Assembly: GCA_964426135.1 (NCBI GenBank)
Contig: CAYRPN010000138.1
Coordinates: forward strand, 1 to 15,188
DNA from: CAYRPN01 sp964426135
GTDB taxonomy: Bacteria; Planctomycetota; Phycisphaerae; Phycisphaerales; Phycisphaeraceae
Length of the DNA: 15,188 nucleotides
Direction of reading: 5' to 3'
The notes beneath the pieces were generated by a model that saw only the letters and a program-made list of their open reading frames with translations, did no database searches and was not told the origin of the DNA. Below are positions 1-6,697 of this stretch, piece after piece. A program made the position numbers and the translations under genes. Numbering within the stretch: position 1 is the first letter of the stretch; each line of letters opens with the position of its first letter.

Positions 1-17
1 GAGCCGCTTCAAATCGA

Positions 18-41
18 CCGGAGTCACAGACTCCGGCTCTG
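18..41. repeat. Short palindromic repeat near the left window edge
   Basis: The sequence has 8-bp arms CCGGAGTC and GACTCCGG around the loop ACA, followed by CTCTG. Seventeen bases (25-41) recur exactly, in inverted orientation, at 15172-15188, where the second copy is cut by the window end. It lies just beyond the trpF stop, so it could also act as an RNA hairpin at the end of the trpF transcript, but no T-run follows it. The best reading is a dispersed intergenic repeat. Confidence 0.6.
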
Positions 42-109
42 TTCACGACTCCGAATCGCCTATTCCAACCGGCGTCAAGTACGCAAATGCCGGATGAGCC
101 TGAATAATC

Positions 110-832
110 TCAAGGCGCGGCCGCATTGACCGCTTGGCAGAAGGCGCGAATCTTTCCCGCATCCTTCACCCCGCGCGACGACTCGACGCCGCTGGAAACA
201 TCCACGGCCCACGGCTTCACGACGCGGATCGCTTCGGCGACATTCTCCGGCGTCAGGCCGCCCGCGAGAATCAGTTGCGGCCGCGCCGCGCCCATGGCCG
301 CCGTGGAGCCTTGCGTAGGGTGGGCACCGCCCACCACCGCCGCCAGTCGCGTCCAGTCAAACGCCTTGCCGCCGCCGCCGGTCAGTCGGTCATGGCCCGC
401 GCCTTTCTCCTGCGGCGCATCGACCAGCAGCGCGCACACATTCACCGGCCAGGGACGGCGCATCCATTGATCGAACTGCGATGCATCGCCCTGTCCACTT
501 CCGATGCCGGCAAAGTTCACCGCCTTGATCACGCGGAACTCAGCCAGGCTGGCGACCATTTCGTGCGTTTCGCTGCCGTGCAGTTGCAGCGTTCGCACGC
601 CGACGGCCCGCGCCGTCTCGCGCACATGATCGACGGACGCGTCGGCGAACAGCGCGACCGGCTCCACCAACGCAGGCAAGTTCGACACAATCGCGCGGGC
701 GGCGGCGACGGTGACGAAGCGCGGCGATTTCTCCACGAAGACGAGGCCGATGGCATCCGCCCCGGCTTCAGCCGCGATCAGGGCGCTGGCCATGTCGCGG
801 ATGCCGCAGATTTTGATGCGCGTGCGTGCCAT
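110..832 (-). CDS. trpF: Phosphoribosylanthranilate isomerase
   Basis: The 240-residue product should convert N-(5'-phosphoribosyl)-anthranilate to 1-(o-carboxyphenylamino)-1-deoxyribulose-5-phosphate in tryptophan synthesis, in the cytoplasm. The N-terminus RIKICGIRD carries the catalytic Cys of the family. LQLHG, the VDAP segment with the catalytic Asp, and the C-terminal phosphate-binding ILAGGLTPENV and AVDVSSGVE motifs are all present and in order. The ATG at 832 is chosen because it puts the KICG motif at the very N-terminus; the frame stays open further upstream but that part is Arg-rich and unlike the family. The protein is longer than the usual 200-215 residues because of two insertions: one after VDAP, and one before ILAGG that contains a palindromic DNA repeat. 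No other trp gene is adjacent. The gene is transcribed away from the aldolase-like gene on its right. Confidence 0.93.
   Translation of the reverse strand: MARTRIKICGIRDMASALIAAEAGADAIGLVFVEKSPRFVTVAAARAIVSNLPALVEPVALFADASVDHVRETARAVGVRTLQLHGSETHEMVASLAEFRVIKAVNFAGIGSGQGDASQFDQWMRRPWPVNVCALLVDAPQEKGAGHDRLTGGGGKAFDWTRLAAVVGGAHPTQGSTAAMGAARPQLILAGGLTPENVAEAIRVVKPWAVDVSSGVESSRGVKDAGKIRAFCQAVNAAAP
315..337. repeat. Palindromic repeat copy embedded in frame in trpF
   Basis: The 7-bp arms GGTGGGC and GCCCACC (319-325 and 329-335) surround ACC. The 20-mer GTAGGGTGGGCACCGCCCAC (315-334) recurs with one mismatch on the opposite strand at 7237-7256, in an intergenic gap. Within trpF it encodes the GAHPT part of an extra segment just before the conserved ILAGG motif, and the reading frame is kept. 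Confidence 0.7.
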
Positions 833-969
833 GCGTTCGAATCGTACCCGGCGCACCGTGCGGCGGCGAGCGCGGCGGCGATGGATCGGCCCAACCAAAC
901 CCTACAACCGTCAGCGAAACACGCGCCAACGGCGATTCCCGGCCCAAAGAACTGGCGTAGCGACGGGAA
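833..969. promoter_or_regulatory. Divergent intergenic region between trpF and the aldolase-like gene
   Basis: The two flanking genes point away from each other across these 137 bases, so promoters for both must lie here or inside the 5' ends. I could not identify a convincing -35/-10 pair on either strand, and no strong Shine-Dalgarno precedes either start. Confidence 0.3.
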
Positions 970-2751
970 GTGATGTATCTAGGAAGTAGAGAACGCTCCG
1001 GGCGGCGGTCGGGGGATGTCTGCGCAATCGTAGTGGCTTCCAACTATGAGGATCCCTTGGCGAAGTTCCCGCGCTGCACAGTCTGTCCCCGCTGCGGCTC
1101 CGGTTCGTTTCGGCGAATCCGGCCGGAGGTGGTGCTGCCCGTGCTCCGCGTGCGGGAGTGCCGGCGTTGCCAGCAGCAGTACCGCGCACCCATGCCGGTT
1201 CCTGTCTGCATGGTGCTCCTGATCATCGGAGCGGGAATGGCGGTTTGGCTGGGACTGGAAATCCGCCGCTCCGGCATGGAACGGGCAATCAAGTCGGAGC
1301 CGCCGGTGGCTCTGGCTGCCCTCGGTGCGCTGGTATTTCTCCTCGGCGCGTTCAAGCTGGCATTCCAGCGCGGCCAGCGCCCGCCCGAGCGGAAACCGGC
1401 CCCCGCGAACCCTGGTGTGTCCATCGCCAACGCCTGGCGAAGCGAAGAGCAGGAACATGTCGAAGCCGCGACGGTCTCGGCCGCGCTGACTGAAGCCCCG
1501 CTGACACCGCGCAGCGCCAAGGCGCCGCCGCCGCCGCCCTCCGCACCCATCCGTCCGACTCCCACGCCGGTGCTCTACGCCGCCGTCCGCACCACCATGC
1601 CGGCCCCGGTGATTCCGCCGGTCACGCGCTCGACGGCGACCTGCCCCATGCCGAAAGAGGCCGCTTTGAAGGAACTTCGGCGCGGCACGGTCATCACCGC
1701 GCATCCTCTGGCGATGAACGCGCATCGCGAATACGACGAACACCGGACGCGCGTGCTGACCCGCTACTACCTGGCCAGCGGCGTCGGCGGCATCGCTGGG
1801 GCAGTTCACACCACGCAGTTCGACATCCGCAAACCCAAGCACAATCTCCTGCGGCGCGTGCTGGAAAACATCGCGCAGGAAGTGACGCAGCACGAGCAGC
1901 GCGCCGGAAGAACGATCGTGAAAGTCGCCGGCATCTGCGGCGACACGATCCGGGCGACGGCGGAGGCGAAACTGGCGGCGGACCTGGGCTACGACGCGGG
2001 ACTGTTGAACCTGAGCGATCTGCCCGGCGGAGCCAGCGATTTTGACCTGATCGAGCATTGCAAGGAGATCGCCCACATCATTCCGGTCTTCGGCTTCTAT
2101 CTGAACGAGGCTGTGGGCGGGCGCGAATTGTCGTACGAGTTCTGGCGAGCGCTGGCGGAGATTCCGAACGTGGTGGCGATCAAGATCGCGGTCTTCAACC
2201 GGTACCACACGCTGGACGTGATGCGGGCCGTCGCCGAGGCGGGGCGCGCGCTGCGGCCCTCCACGGCGCCGCAGCAGGCACAGGCGGAGAACCCCATCGC
2301 GATCTACACGGGCAACGACGATCACATCGTCGGCGACCTGCTGGGCGAGTGGACGTTTGACGTGGCGGGAAAGCCGGTGGCTCAGCGCATTGTCGGCGGG
2401 CTGCTGGGGCACTGGGCGGTGTGGACGCGGGCAGCGGTGGAGACTTTCGAAAGCATCCAGCGCGTGAATGCCTCCGGTTCCGTGCCGCGCGAGGCGATAC
2501 TGCTGGATCGTCAGATCACCGACATGAATGCCGCCATTTTCGACGCGGCACACCATTTCCGCGGATGCCTGCCCGGGATCCTCGAGGTGCTTCGCAGGCA
2601 AGGCCTGGTAGAGACGGCCAACTGCCTCGATCCGGACTTGACGCTGAGCCCCGGCCAGGCGGACGAGATCACCCGCGTGACCAACGCCTATCCACACCTG
2701 ACCGACGATGCGTTCATCGCGCAGCACCGCGAGCAGTGGTTGAGCTGGTGA
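970..2751 (+). CDS. Membrane zinc-ribbon protein fused to a DHDPS/NAL-family aldolase-like domain
   Basis: The single open frame has 593 residues. Residues 36-67 hold CxxC pairs (C39/C42 and C64/C67) typical of a zinc ribbon. Helices at about 79-97 and 112-132 look membrane-spanning. Residues about 140-225 are a Pro/Ala-rich linker. From Met227 (ATG at 1648) the protein resembles the dihydrodipicolinate synthase / N-acetylneuraminate lyase TIM-barrel family: IPNVVAIK supplies a candidate Schiff-base Lys405, and FGFYLNE supplies a Tyr377 in the place of the family's catalytic Tyr. The usual GTTGE motif appears as VHTTQF, so the substrate is probably not that of DapA. The start is uncertain: GTG at 970, ATG at 973 or GTG at 1033, none with a clear ribosome site. 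The aldolase part alone could be a 367-residue protein starting at 1648, in which case the N-terminal part would be a separate gene that lost its stop. Confidence 0.75.
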   Translation: MMYLGSRERSGRRSGDVCAIVVASNYEDPLAKFPRCTVCPRCGSGSFRRIRPEVVLPVLRVRECRRCQQQYRAPMPVPVCMVLLIIGAGMAVWLGLEIRRSGMERAIKSEPPVALAALGALVFLLGAFKLAFQRGQRPPERKPAPANPGVSIANAWRSEEQEHVEAATVSAALTEAPLTPRSAKAPPPPPSAPIRPTPTPVLYAAVRTTMPAPVIPPVTRSTATCPMPKEAALKELRRGTVITAHPLAMNAHREYDEHRTRVLTRYYLASGVGGIAGAVHTTQFDIRKPKHNLLRRVLENIAQEVTQHEQRAGRTIVKVAGICGDTIRATAEAKLAADLGYDAGLLNLSDLPGGASDFDLIEHCKEIAHIIPVFGFYLNEAVGGRELSYEFWRALAEIPNVVAIKIAVFNRYHTLDVMRAVAEAGRALRPSTAPQQAQAENPIAIYTGNDDHIVGDLLGEWTFDVAGKPVAQRIVGGLLGHWAVWTRAAVETFESIQRVNASGSVPREAILLDRQITDMNAAIFDAAHHFRGCLPGILEVLRRQGLVETANCLDPDLTLSPGQADEITRVTNAYPHLTDDAFIAQHREQWLSW

Positions 2752-2779
2752 CGAAATGACCGCCTCATCGGCTGTCAAC

Positions 2780-2816
2780 AAAAACAGCACCGTGCGCACA
2801 AGGCAACACGGTGCTG
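2780..2816 (-). terminator. Intrinsic terminator, leftward
   Basis: The 10-bp perfect arms CAGCACCGTG (2785-2794) and CACGGTGCTG (2807-2816) enclose a 12-nt loop. Read leftward, the stem is followed by five T (the A-run at 2780-2784). It lies about 30 nt past the stop of the rightward aldolase-like gene. The T-tract favours leftward transcription, for example read-through from the secreted-protein gene that ends at 3341. It could still form a hairpin in the rightward mRNA. Confidence 0.6.
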
Positions 2817-3226
2817 GTGGGAAGAGAGCAAAGGTTTAAATTCGATCCACCACAAGTCTACAGGCCAGCGACACGTCGTCAATACCGATGGTCCGCCGAC
2901 GCCCACTATTGCGGAGCCGCCGCGAAGAGTTACGCACCCTTGCCGCCGACATCAGCGCCAATCTGGATCGCGGCGCCGGGTGGCCGGGGCTGGCGTCCGC
3001 GAAAGCCCCGGAACGAGGGCGCGGAAGTCGCAAGACCAGCGGGACCCTCGACTCGCGCGAACAAGCTCAATCGTTCCGGGGCATCCGCCGAGCCTTCTGC
3101 TCCGGCCACCCCTTGACACGCGCGACAGTCGCTTCTGCCCCGGCCACCCGACGCGCACCCGAAAAGTTCTCAGGCTCGGAGACGCTGTTCATCGTCACCG
3201 GCAGCCGAGGCAGCTAAGGAATGGGG
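2817..3226. other. Gene-free, repeat-rich gap
   Basis: None of the open frames here looks like a protein: they are Arg/Pro/Ser-rich and overlap in several frames. The visible structure is a short dispersed motif: GGGTGGCCGGGGC at 2978-2990, and two inverted relatives, GCTTCTGCCCCGGCCACCC at 3131-3149 and a close variant with GCTCC at 3092-3112. I see no RNA gene. Confidence 0.5.
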
Positions 3227-3341
3227 CGAAATAACTTCCCGAATTGGTGCTCCCCCCATTTAGCCGGCGGGCTTGCCCGCCGAGTGCGTCTCGGCGGGCA
3301 AGCCCGCCGGCTAAATGGGGAACTTACTTCGGTCCCGTTCC
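3227..3341. repeat. 115-nt palindromic element, copy 1
   Basis: The core is a perfect 31-bp inverted repeat (3254-3284 and 3290-3320) around the loop TGCGT. Outside it, CGAAATAA on the left pairs with TTACTTCG on the right with one mismatch. The whole unit, including flanks outside the hairpin, matches 15027-15140 in the opposite orientation. Its right edge coincides with the stop codon of the leftward gene at 3341. It carries no coding capacity, so a non-autonomous mobile or REP-like element is the likeliest identity; in RNA it would be a very strong hairpin at that gene's 3' end. Confidence 0.8.
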
Positions 3342-4606
3342 TAAAAATCAAAAATGCTCTTTCGCTTTTTCCAGTACTCATCCGTCAGGCGCTCTTCGCG
3401 CAGTTCCGGTTCCACGACCTTGGGCTTGAGCGCTTCCTCGGCGACCGCCGGTGGCTCCGGCTTCGGCTCAGGCTTCGGCTCAGGCTTCGGCTCCGGCTTT
3501 GGTTCGGGTTTCGGTTCAGGTTTCGGTTCGGGCTCCACTGCTGAGACCAGTGTGCCTACTGGTTTCAACCGCTCTCGCTTGGCGGAGATCAGCGCCGTCG
3601 CCTGCGCGCCATCGATGCCGTATTTGCTCAGGGCCGTTCGCGTGGCTTCCATCTCAGTCAGAAGCGCCGCGTCATGGGTGACTTCGTTAAGGCGCTGACG
3701 ATACATCAGCGTGCGCAGCAGCATGTTCTTCCGCGCCTCGGGCAATCCCTGCTGCGACATGCCTTCGTACCACTTGATCAGGTCGGCAAGCTGCTCTTTG
3801 CTCAGGCTCTCCACCGAGCCGCCCGCCAGGTCAAAGAGCGCCAGTCCTTTCGCGTCATACAGGCTGCCGGCATACTGCTTGGCGGTCACCGGTCGATCCA
3901 GGTCGCACAGATAGGCGTTGACGAGCTTGGTTGTCGCGTCCTTGTCGCCGGGCTTGCGCGCCAGCGATCGGCGGGCGTTCTGAATCGCCTGATCCACCGG
4001 CATCAGCGGCTTGGCCTGATCGAGCAGGCGGGCGATCTCCACATCGCGGTCCGTGTACTTCACAGCTTTGGCCACCTGCTGGGCCCGGCTGATGATCTGC
4101 GCGGCTGACACGTACTCGGCCCGCCGCAACTTCCCTTGCACCACATCGATCATCAGATCGACCGTGGCGCGGCCGGCGCGCTCGAAGCGGGCGATATTGG
4201 TGCCGCTGGGCCCTTTGGCGCTGCGATAGGCGATCTCAAACAGCGCGAGCATTTTCTCCTGCATTTCCAGTTGCCGGTCAGGCGCGAGCCGGGCGAGTTC
4301 CTCACACGCGTCGGCAGCCGGGCGGAACCCACGTGGATCGGTGCTGCCGAACTCATAAGTTCTCTCATAGAGCAGAATCGTCAGCGGCCCCTCACCGCCC
4401 GCATCCCGGGCGGCCTTGAGCAGTTCACCGGCGAATGCGGCGTCATCGGCAAGCACCCGCGTGGCGCGCACTTCGGCGACGCGTTTGCCGAATAGTCGCT
4501 CGAACTCGCGCACCGCCTCCGCATCCGGCGCCGCGAAGGAAGGAACCGCCCCCGTCGCCACGATGAGCGTCGCAAGCCAAACGATATCGATGGTGATCTT
4601 GCTCAT
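3341..4606 (-). CDS. Secreted helical protein of unknown function with a Pro-Glu-Lys tail
   Basis: The protein has 421 residues. Residues 1-25 form a Sec signal peptide: a basic start, a hydrophobic core, and a likely cut after SFA before APD. The body (about 26-345) is predicted mostly helical, rich in Ala, Leu, Arg and Glu, in a style reminiscent of tetratricopeptide-type solenoids, although I cannot mark clear TPR units. Residues 358-385 are an acidic/basic EPKP repeat, which often acts as a stiff periplasmic or cell-wall spacer. The C-terminus is charged and ends in FDF. I do not recognise a catalytic motif. It appears to be a single gene, and its stop lies at the edge of the palindromic element. 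No clear ribosome site precedes ATG 4606. Confidence 0.8.
   Translation of the reverse strand: MSKITIDIVWLATLIVATGAVPSFAAPDAEAVREFERLFGKRVAEVRATRVLADDAAFAGELLKAARDAGGEGPLTILLYERTYEFGSTDPRGFRPAADACEELARLAPDRQLEMQEKMLALFEIAYRSAKGPSGTNIARFERAGRATVDLMIDVVQGKLRRAEYVSAAQIISRAQQVAKAVKYTDRDVEIARLLDQAKPLMPVDQAIQNARRSLARKPGDKDATTKLVNAYLCDLDRPVTAKQYAGSLYDAKGLALFDLAGGSVESLSKEQLADLIKWYEGMSQQGLPEARKNMLLRTLMYRQRLNEVTHDAALLTEMEATRTALSKYGIDGAQATALISAKRERLKPVGTLVSAVEPEPKPEPKPEPKPEPKPEPKPEPKPEPPAVAEEALKPKVVEPELREERLTDEYWKKRKSIFDF
3453..3536 (-). repeat. In-frame 6/12-bp tandem repeat encoding EPKP units
   Basis: Fourteen consecutive hexamers of the type GGCTTC/GGCTCA (plus strand) run for 84 nt with third-base drift between C and T. 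They encode alternating Glu-Pro and Lys-Pro. Such tracts change length easily by slippage, so strains may differ here. Confidence 0.85.
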
Positions 4607-4835
4607 GGTCGCTGGTCATCCGTCGTCAGGAAGAAAGGCTGCCGGGAAACCGCATTCGCTTCGCGGCACTGGAATCGCCAAGTCATGCTAAACCTCACGG
4701 GCGGCCAAATCAACGACGCGGATGTCGCGCAGGGCGAACCAGATCGCGGTTCACGGTGAAGCGAACCATCCGGTCAGGCCTCGCTTGGCGCACCAGCCGG
4801 CCAGTGCCAGGCTGGTGAGGCCGGGACGCAGGTGA
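4607..4835. other. Intergenic gap with possible gene debris
   Basis: I see no convincing gene. On the minus strand a frame is open from about 4903 to 4759 (containing FDFFGTPLLVIHLRPG) and then meets a TGA, after which the same frame continues open to a TAG at 4688-4690. This could be decayed coding sequence, but I do not recognise the family. A 27-codon minus-strand frame (4603-4686) overlaps the start of the secreted-protein gene as ATGA. It is probably chance. Confidence 0.3.
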
Positions 4836-5159
4836 ATGACGAGCAACGGCGTGCCGAAGAAATCGAACGCGCGAATCTCCTCCTGGTTTGACGGCGTCAA
4901 CTACACGGTCATCGCCACCGGCGCCCCTGGGACGACCGAGGCGGGCGACACGATTCACACCGTCGACTTCGGCGGCAGCGACATCATCCAGATCACGTCG
5001 CCCACCACGATCTTCGCCGGCATCAGCAACATCAACCTGAACCGCACCTACGCGTTCTCCATCGGCGTCTCCGTGGCGCCGGTGCCCGAACCCGCCAGCG
5101 CCATGTTGGGCCTGATCGGCATGGGCGTGCTGGCGATGCGCCGCAAGCGCGGCGCGTGA
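4836..5159 (+). pseudogene. 5'-truncated PEP-CTERM protein gene
   Basis: The 107-residue frame ends in a textbook PEP-CTERM sorting signal: VPEPAS, a hydrophobic stretch (MLGLIGMGVLAM), then RRKRGA. Intact members of the family are exported with an N-terminal signal peptide and handed to an exosortase at this tail. Here there is no signal peptide: the first 17 residues are polar, and extracellular-type sequence (Thr-, Gly-, Ile- and Asn-rich) starts only around 4882. I infer that the 5' part was lost, with unrelated sequence joined in the 4870-4885 region. An exported protein using an unseen upstream start is excluded unless a frameshift lies upstream. A hairpin terminator follows about 45 nt after the stop. 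Confidence 0.55.
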
Positions 5160-5203
5160 ACCGCCGGCCGGATGTGCCGCCCAATAGATTCGATCAGCGT
5201 CTC

Positions 5204-5231
5204 AAACCCCGGCCGAAAGGTCGTGGTTTTT
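5204..5231 (+). terminator. Intrinsic terminator after the PEP-CTERM remnant
   Basis: AAACC pairs with GGTTT outside a GGCC/GGTC inner stem capped by a GAAA tetraloop. The stem contains one mismatch and one G-U pair, and T5 begins within its 3' arm. The position is right for ending the transcript of the PEP-CTERM remnant and isolating the operon that begins at 5324. Confidence 0.55.
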
Positions 5232-5323
5232 CGTTTGGGCCTTCGCAGTATTCGTCGATATTTCGCTTTGGACCCACGAACTGCGAGGCTGACCCGTTTG
5301 CTTCCCTGTATCGTATTCAGGGC

Positions 5324-5722
5324 ATGATCCCACCCTTCAACGAGCATGGATATCTTCCGCCGGGCATTCACGCGGCTACAATGGACGACGTCGAGGCACG
5401 CTTCGGGCGCGAGTCGGAACTCCGCCGCACGCAGATGGAGTCGCTGCGGTGGATGGTTGATCTGGCGCGGAAAGCGGGAGTCCTGCGCATTGTGATCAAT
5501 GGAAGCTTCACGACCGACAAGCTGGAGCCCAACGATGTGGATTGCGTGCTGCTGATCGGCGTCAGTTTCCCTGAAGATCAGCAAGCGGAAACTGAACTGA
5601 TGGCGGGCCTCCCGTTCGTCACTTTGGAACTTGCGGATGAAGCCGCATTCGCGCAGTTGACGCTGTTCTTCAGCACGGATCGCGATCGATTGGCCAAAGG
5701 CGTGGTGGAGATCATTCCATGA
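5324..5722 (+). CDS. Nucleotidyltransferase-like protein (DUF6932-type)
   Basis: The 132-residue product starts with PPFNEHGYLPPGIH and contains VINGSF at residues 57-62 followed by DVD at 71-73. The Gly-Ser plus Asp-x-Asp pattern is the minimal signature of nucleotidyltransferase-fold proteins. The whole resembles the DUF6932 group as I remember it; the family name is recalled and was not searched. The ATG at 5324 is chosen over the longer frame from 5156 because the upstream translation is low-complexity and overlaps the terminator at 5204-5231. The stop overlaps the next start as ATGA, so it is translationally coupled to the coiled-coil partner. Minimal nucleotidyltransferases with a small partner often form toxin-antitoxin pairs; the role here is unknown. 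The third catalytic acidic residue is not clear. Confidence 0.75.
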   Translation: MIPPFNEHGYLPPGIHAATMDDVEARFGRESELRRTQMESLRWMVDLARKAGVLRIVINGSFTTDKLEPNDVDCVLLIGVSFPEDQQAETELMAGLPFVTLELADEAAFAQLTLFFSTDRDRLAKGVVEIIP

Positions 5723-5925
5723 TTCAAAACCAGAACCAACTCGACAACACTCGTGCCAAACTCGAACTACTGGAATCGCTGCACCGGGACAGTCTGACCC
5801 GTCCCATGCCCAACGAACGTGTTCGGGAATTGACGCTATTTTCCGTCAAGAAGCGGATCAATCGGCTGAAGGAAGAGATTGCCCGTTACCAAGCCGCCGC
5901 CGCACGTCCGGCGACCAAGGCGTGA
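5719..5925 (+). CDS. Small coiled-coil partner protein
   Basis: The 68-residue protein overlaps the preceding gene by ATGA and the following gene by GTGA. It is helical and highly charged, with a heptad-like C-terminal segment (VKKRINRLKEEIARYQ). It has no signal peptide, membrane segment or enzymatic motif. The position suggests a subunit or regulator that binds the nucleotidyltransferase-like protein. It is not a HEPN protein: the RxxxxH motif is absent. Confidence 0.7.
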   Translation: MIQNQNQLDNTRAKLELLESLHRDSLTRPMPNERVRELTLFSVKKRINRLKEEIARYQAAAARPATKA

Positions 5926-6479
5926 ACCATCCCCCGATCATCGTGCTCGGATACTCCGAAGCCGCGATGTTGCTTCGCCAGACGCAGCGAAGCGAAGTCG
6001 CTGCCGTCATTTCCATTGCGGGCTCGCAGGAATATCACCTAGACGCGGATGTCCAACATCGTCTTGATCTGAGATTCGATGATGTGAGCGTGGATCAAGG
6101 GAAAGACCACATCAGCGAATTCCGTTCGCGCTCGCTGCGCCGACGCGCCGCCGCATCCGGGATGACGATCACGCCGCCAACGCGAAACGACGCCGTGGCG
6201 ATCATCGAGTTTGCGCGGCAGCACTCCAACCTAGACGGAACGTTCCTCCTGCACTGTCAGGCTGGCATCAGCCGATCTCCGGCGGCCGCGCTGTTGTGTC
6301 TTGCAGCGCGGAGTGGAGTTGGGAATGAACGGGTGTGTGTCGACTATCTCTTTCATATTCGTCCCAGCGCGATGCCACACATGGGTGTGGTCCAGTTTGG
6401 CGATGATTTTCTTGAGCGTGACGGGAGACTGATCTCGGACGTGAATGAAGGATTCCAGTCGCGGTTCACCGGCAGTTGA
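5922..6479 (+). CDS. Protein-tyrosine-phosphatase-like protein
   Basis: The 185-residue product carries HCQAGISRS at 111-119, the Cys-x5-Arg phosphate loop of dual-specificity/tyrosine phosphatases (Cys112 nucleophile, Arg118). FDD at 52-54 is placed to provide the general-acid Asp. The size and the early IISIA-type strand fit the small predicted bacterial phosphatases of the COG5350 kind. The GTG start overlaps the previous stop (GTGA), so it is the third member of a coupled operon. It is cytoplasmic, with no signal or membrane segment. The substrate could be phosphotyrosine or another phospho-group; the fold alone does not decide. Confidence 0.8.
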   Translation: MNHPPIIVLGYSEAAMLLRQTQRSEVAAVISIAGSQEYHLDADVQHRLDLRFDDVSVDQGKDHISEFRSRSLRRRAAASGMTITPPTRNDAVAIIEFARQHSNLDGTFLLHCQAGISRSPAAALLCLAARSGVGNERVCVDYLFHIRPSAMPHMGVVQFGDDFLERDGRLISDVNEGFQSRFTGS

Positions 6480-6550
6480 CCAACGTCGCATGACGGTGAT
6501 TCATAGGCGGCTTTCGGAAACGCCGCAGGCGTCTGCCGCAGCCTCATTCG

Positions 6551-6683
6551 GACTCCACCTGGAGTCGCGCCGAGAATCAGATTTGGTGCCACTGGCAGGC
6601 TCGGCTGCCAGTGCCTCAGCGCCGAGATTCGCGGCCCCATTTCATGCTGAGAATCGATCCACTGGCAGCAAAGCCTGCCAGTG
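6551..6683. repeat. Three small hairpins, two of one family
   Basis: CACTGGCAG and CTGCCAGTG arms occur twice, at 6590-6613 and 6660-6683, each around a different 6-nt loop (GCTCGG and CAAAGC) and 70 nt apart. A third hairpin, GACTCCA-CC-TGGAGTC, sits at 6551-6566. They fill the gap between two genes whose 3' ends face each other. No T-run follows either of the two related hairpins, so dispersed repeats are likelier than terminators. Confidence 0.7.
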
Positions 6684-6697
6684 CCATCAGCCGCGGC

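Noticed and set aside
979..2799. Long minus-strand open frame opposite the aldolase-like gene
   Set aside because: Its composition is Arg/His-rich, without motifs, while the plus strand encodes a recognisable enzyme fold.
2811..3234. Several overlapping short frames in the gap
   Set aside because: They are in multiple frames, Arg/Ser/Pro-rich, and fall on repeat motifs.
4603..4686. 27-codon minus-strand frame overlapping the secreted-protein start by ATGA
   Set aside because: It has no ribosome site, no recognisable sequence, and a length easily reached by chance.
4710..4958. 82-codon minus-strand frame
   Set aside because: It is Arg/Pro-rich and overlaps the PEP-CTERM remnant. Another minus-strand frame looks more protein-like but is interrupted. 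Neither can be assigned.
5156..5323. Upstream extension of the nucleotidyltransferase-like gene
   Set aside because: It runs through the terminator hairpin and translates to low-complexity sequence. The family-like sequence begins at the Met at 5324.
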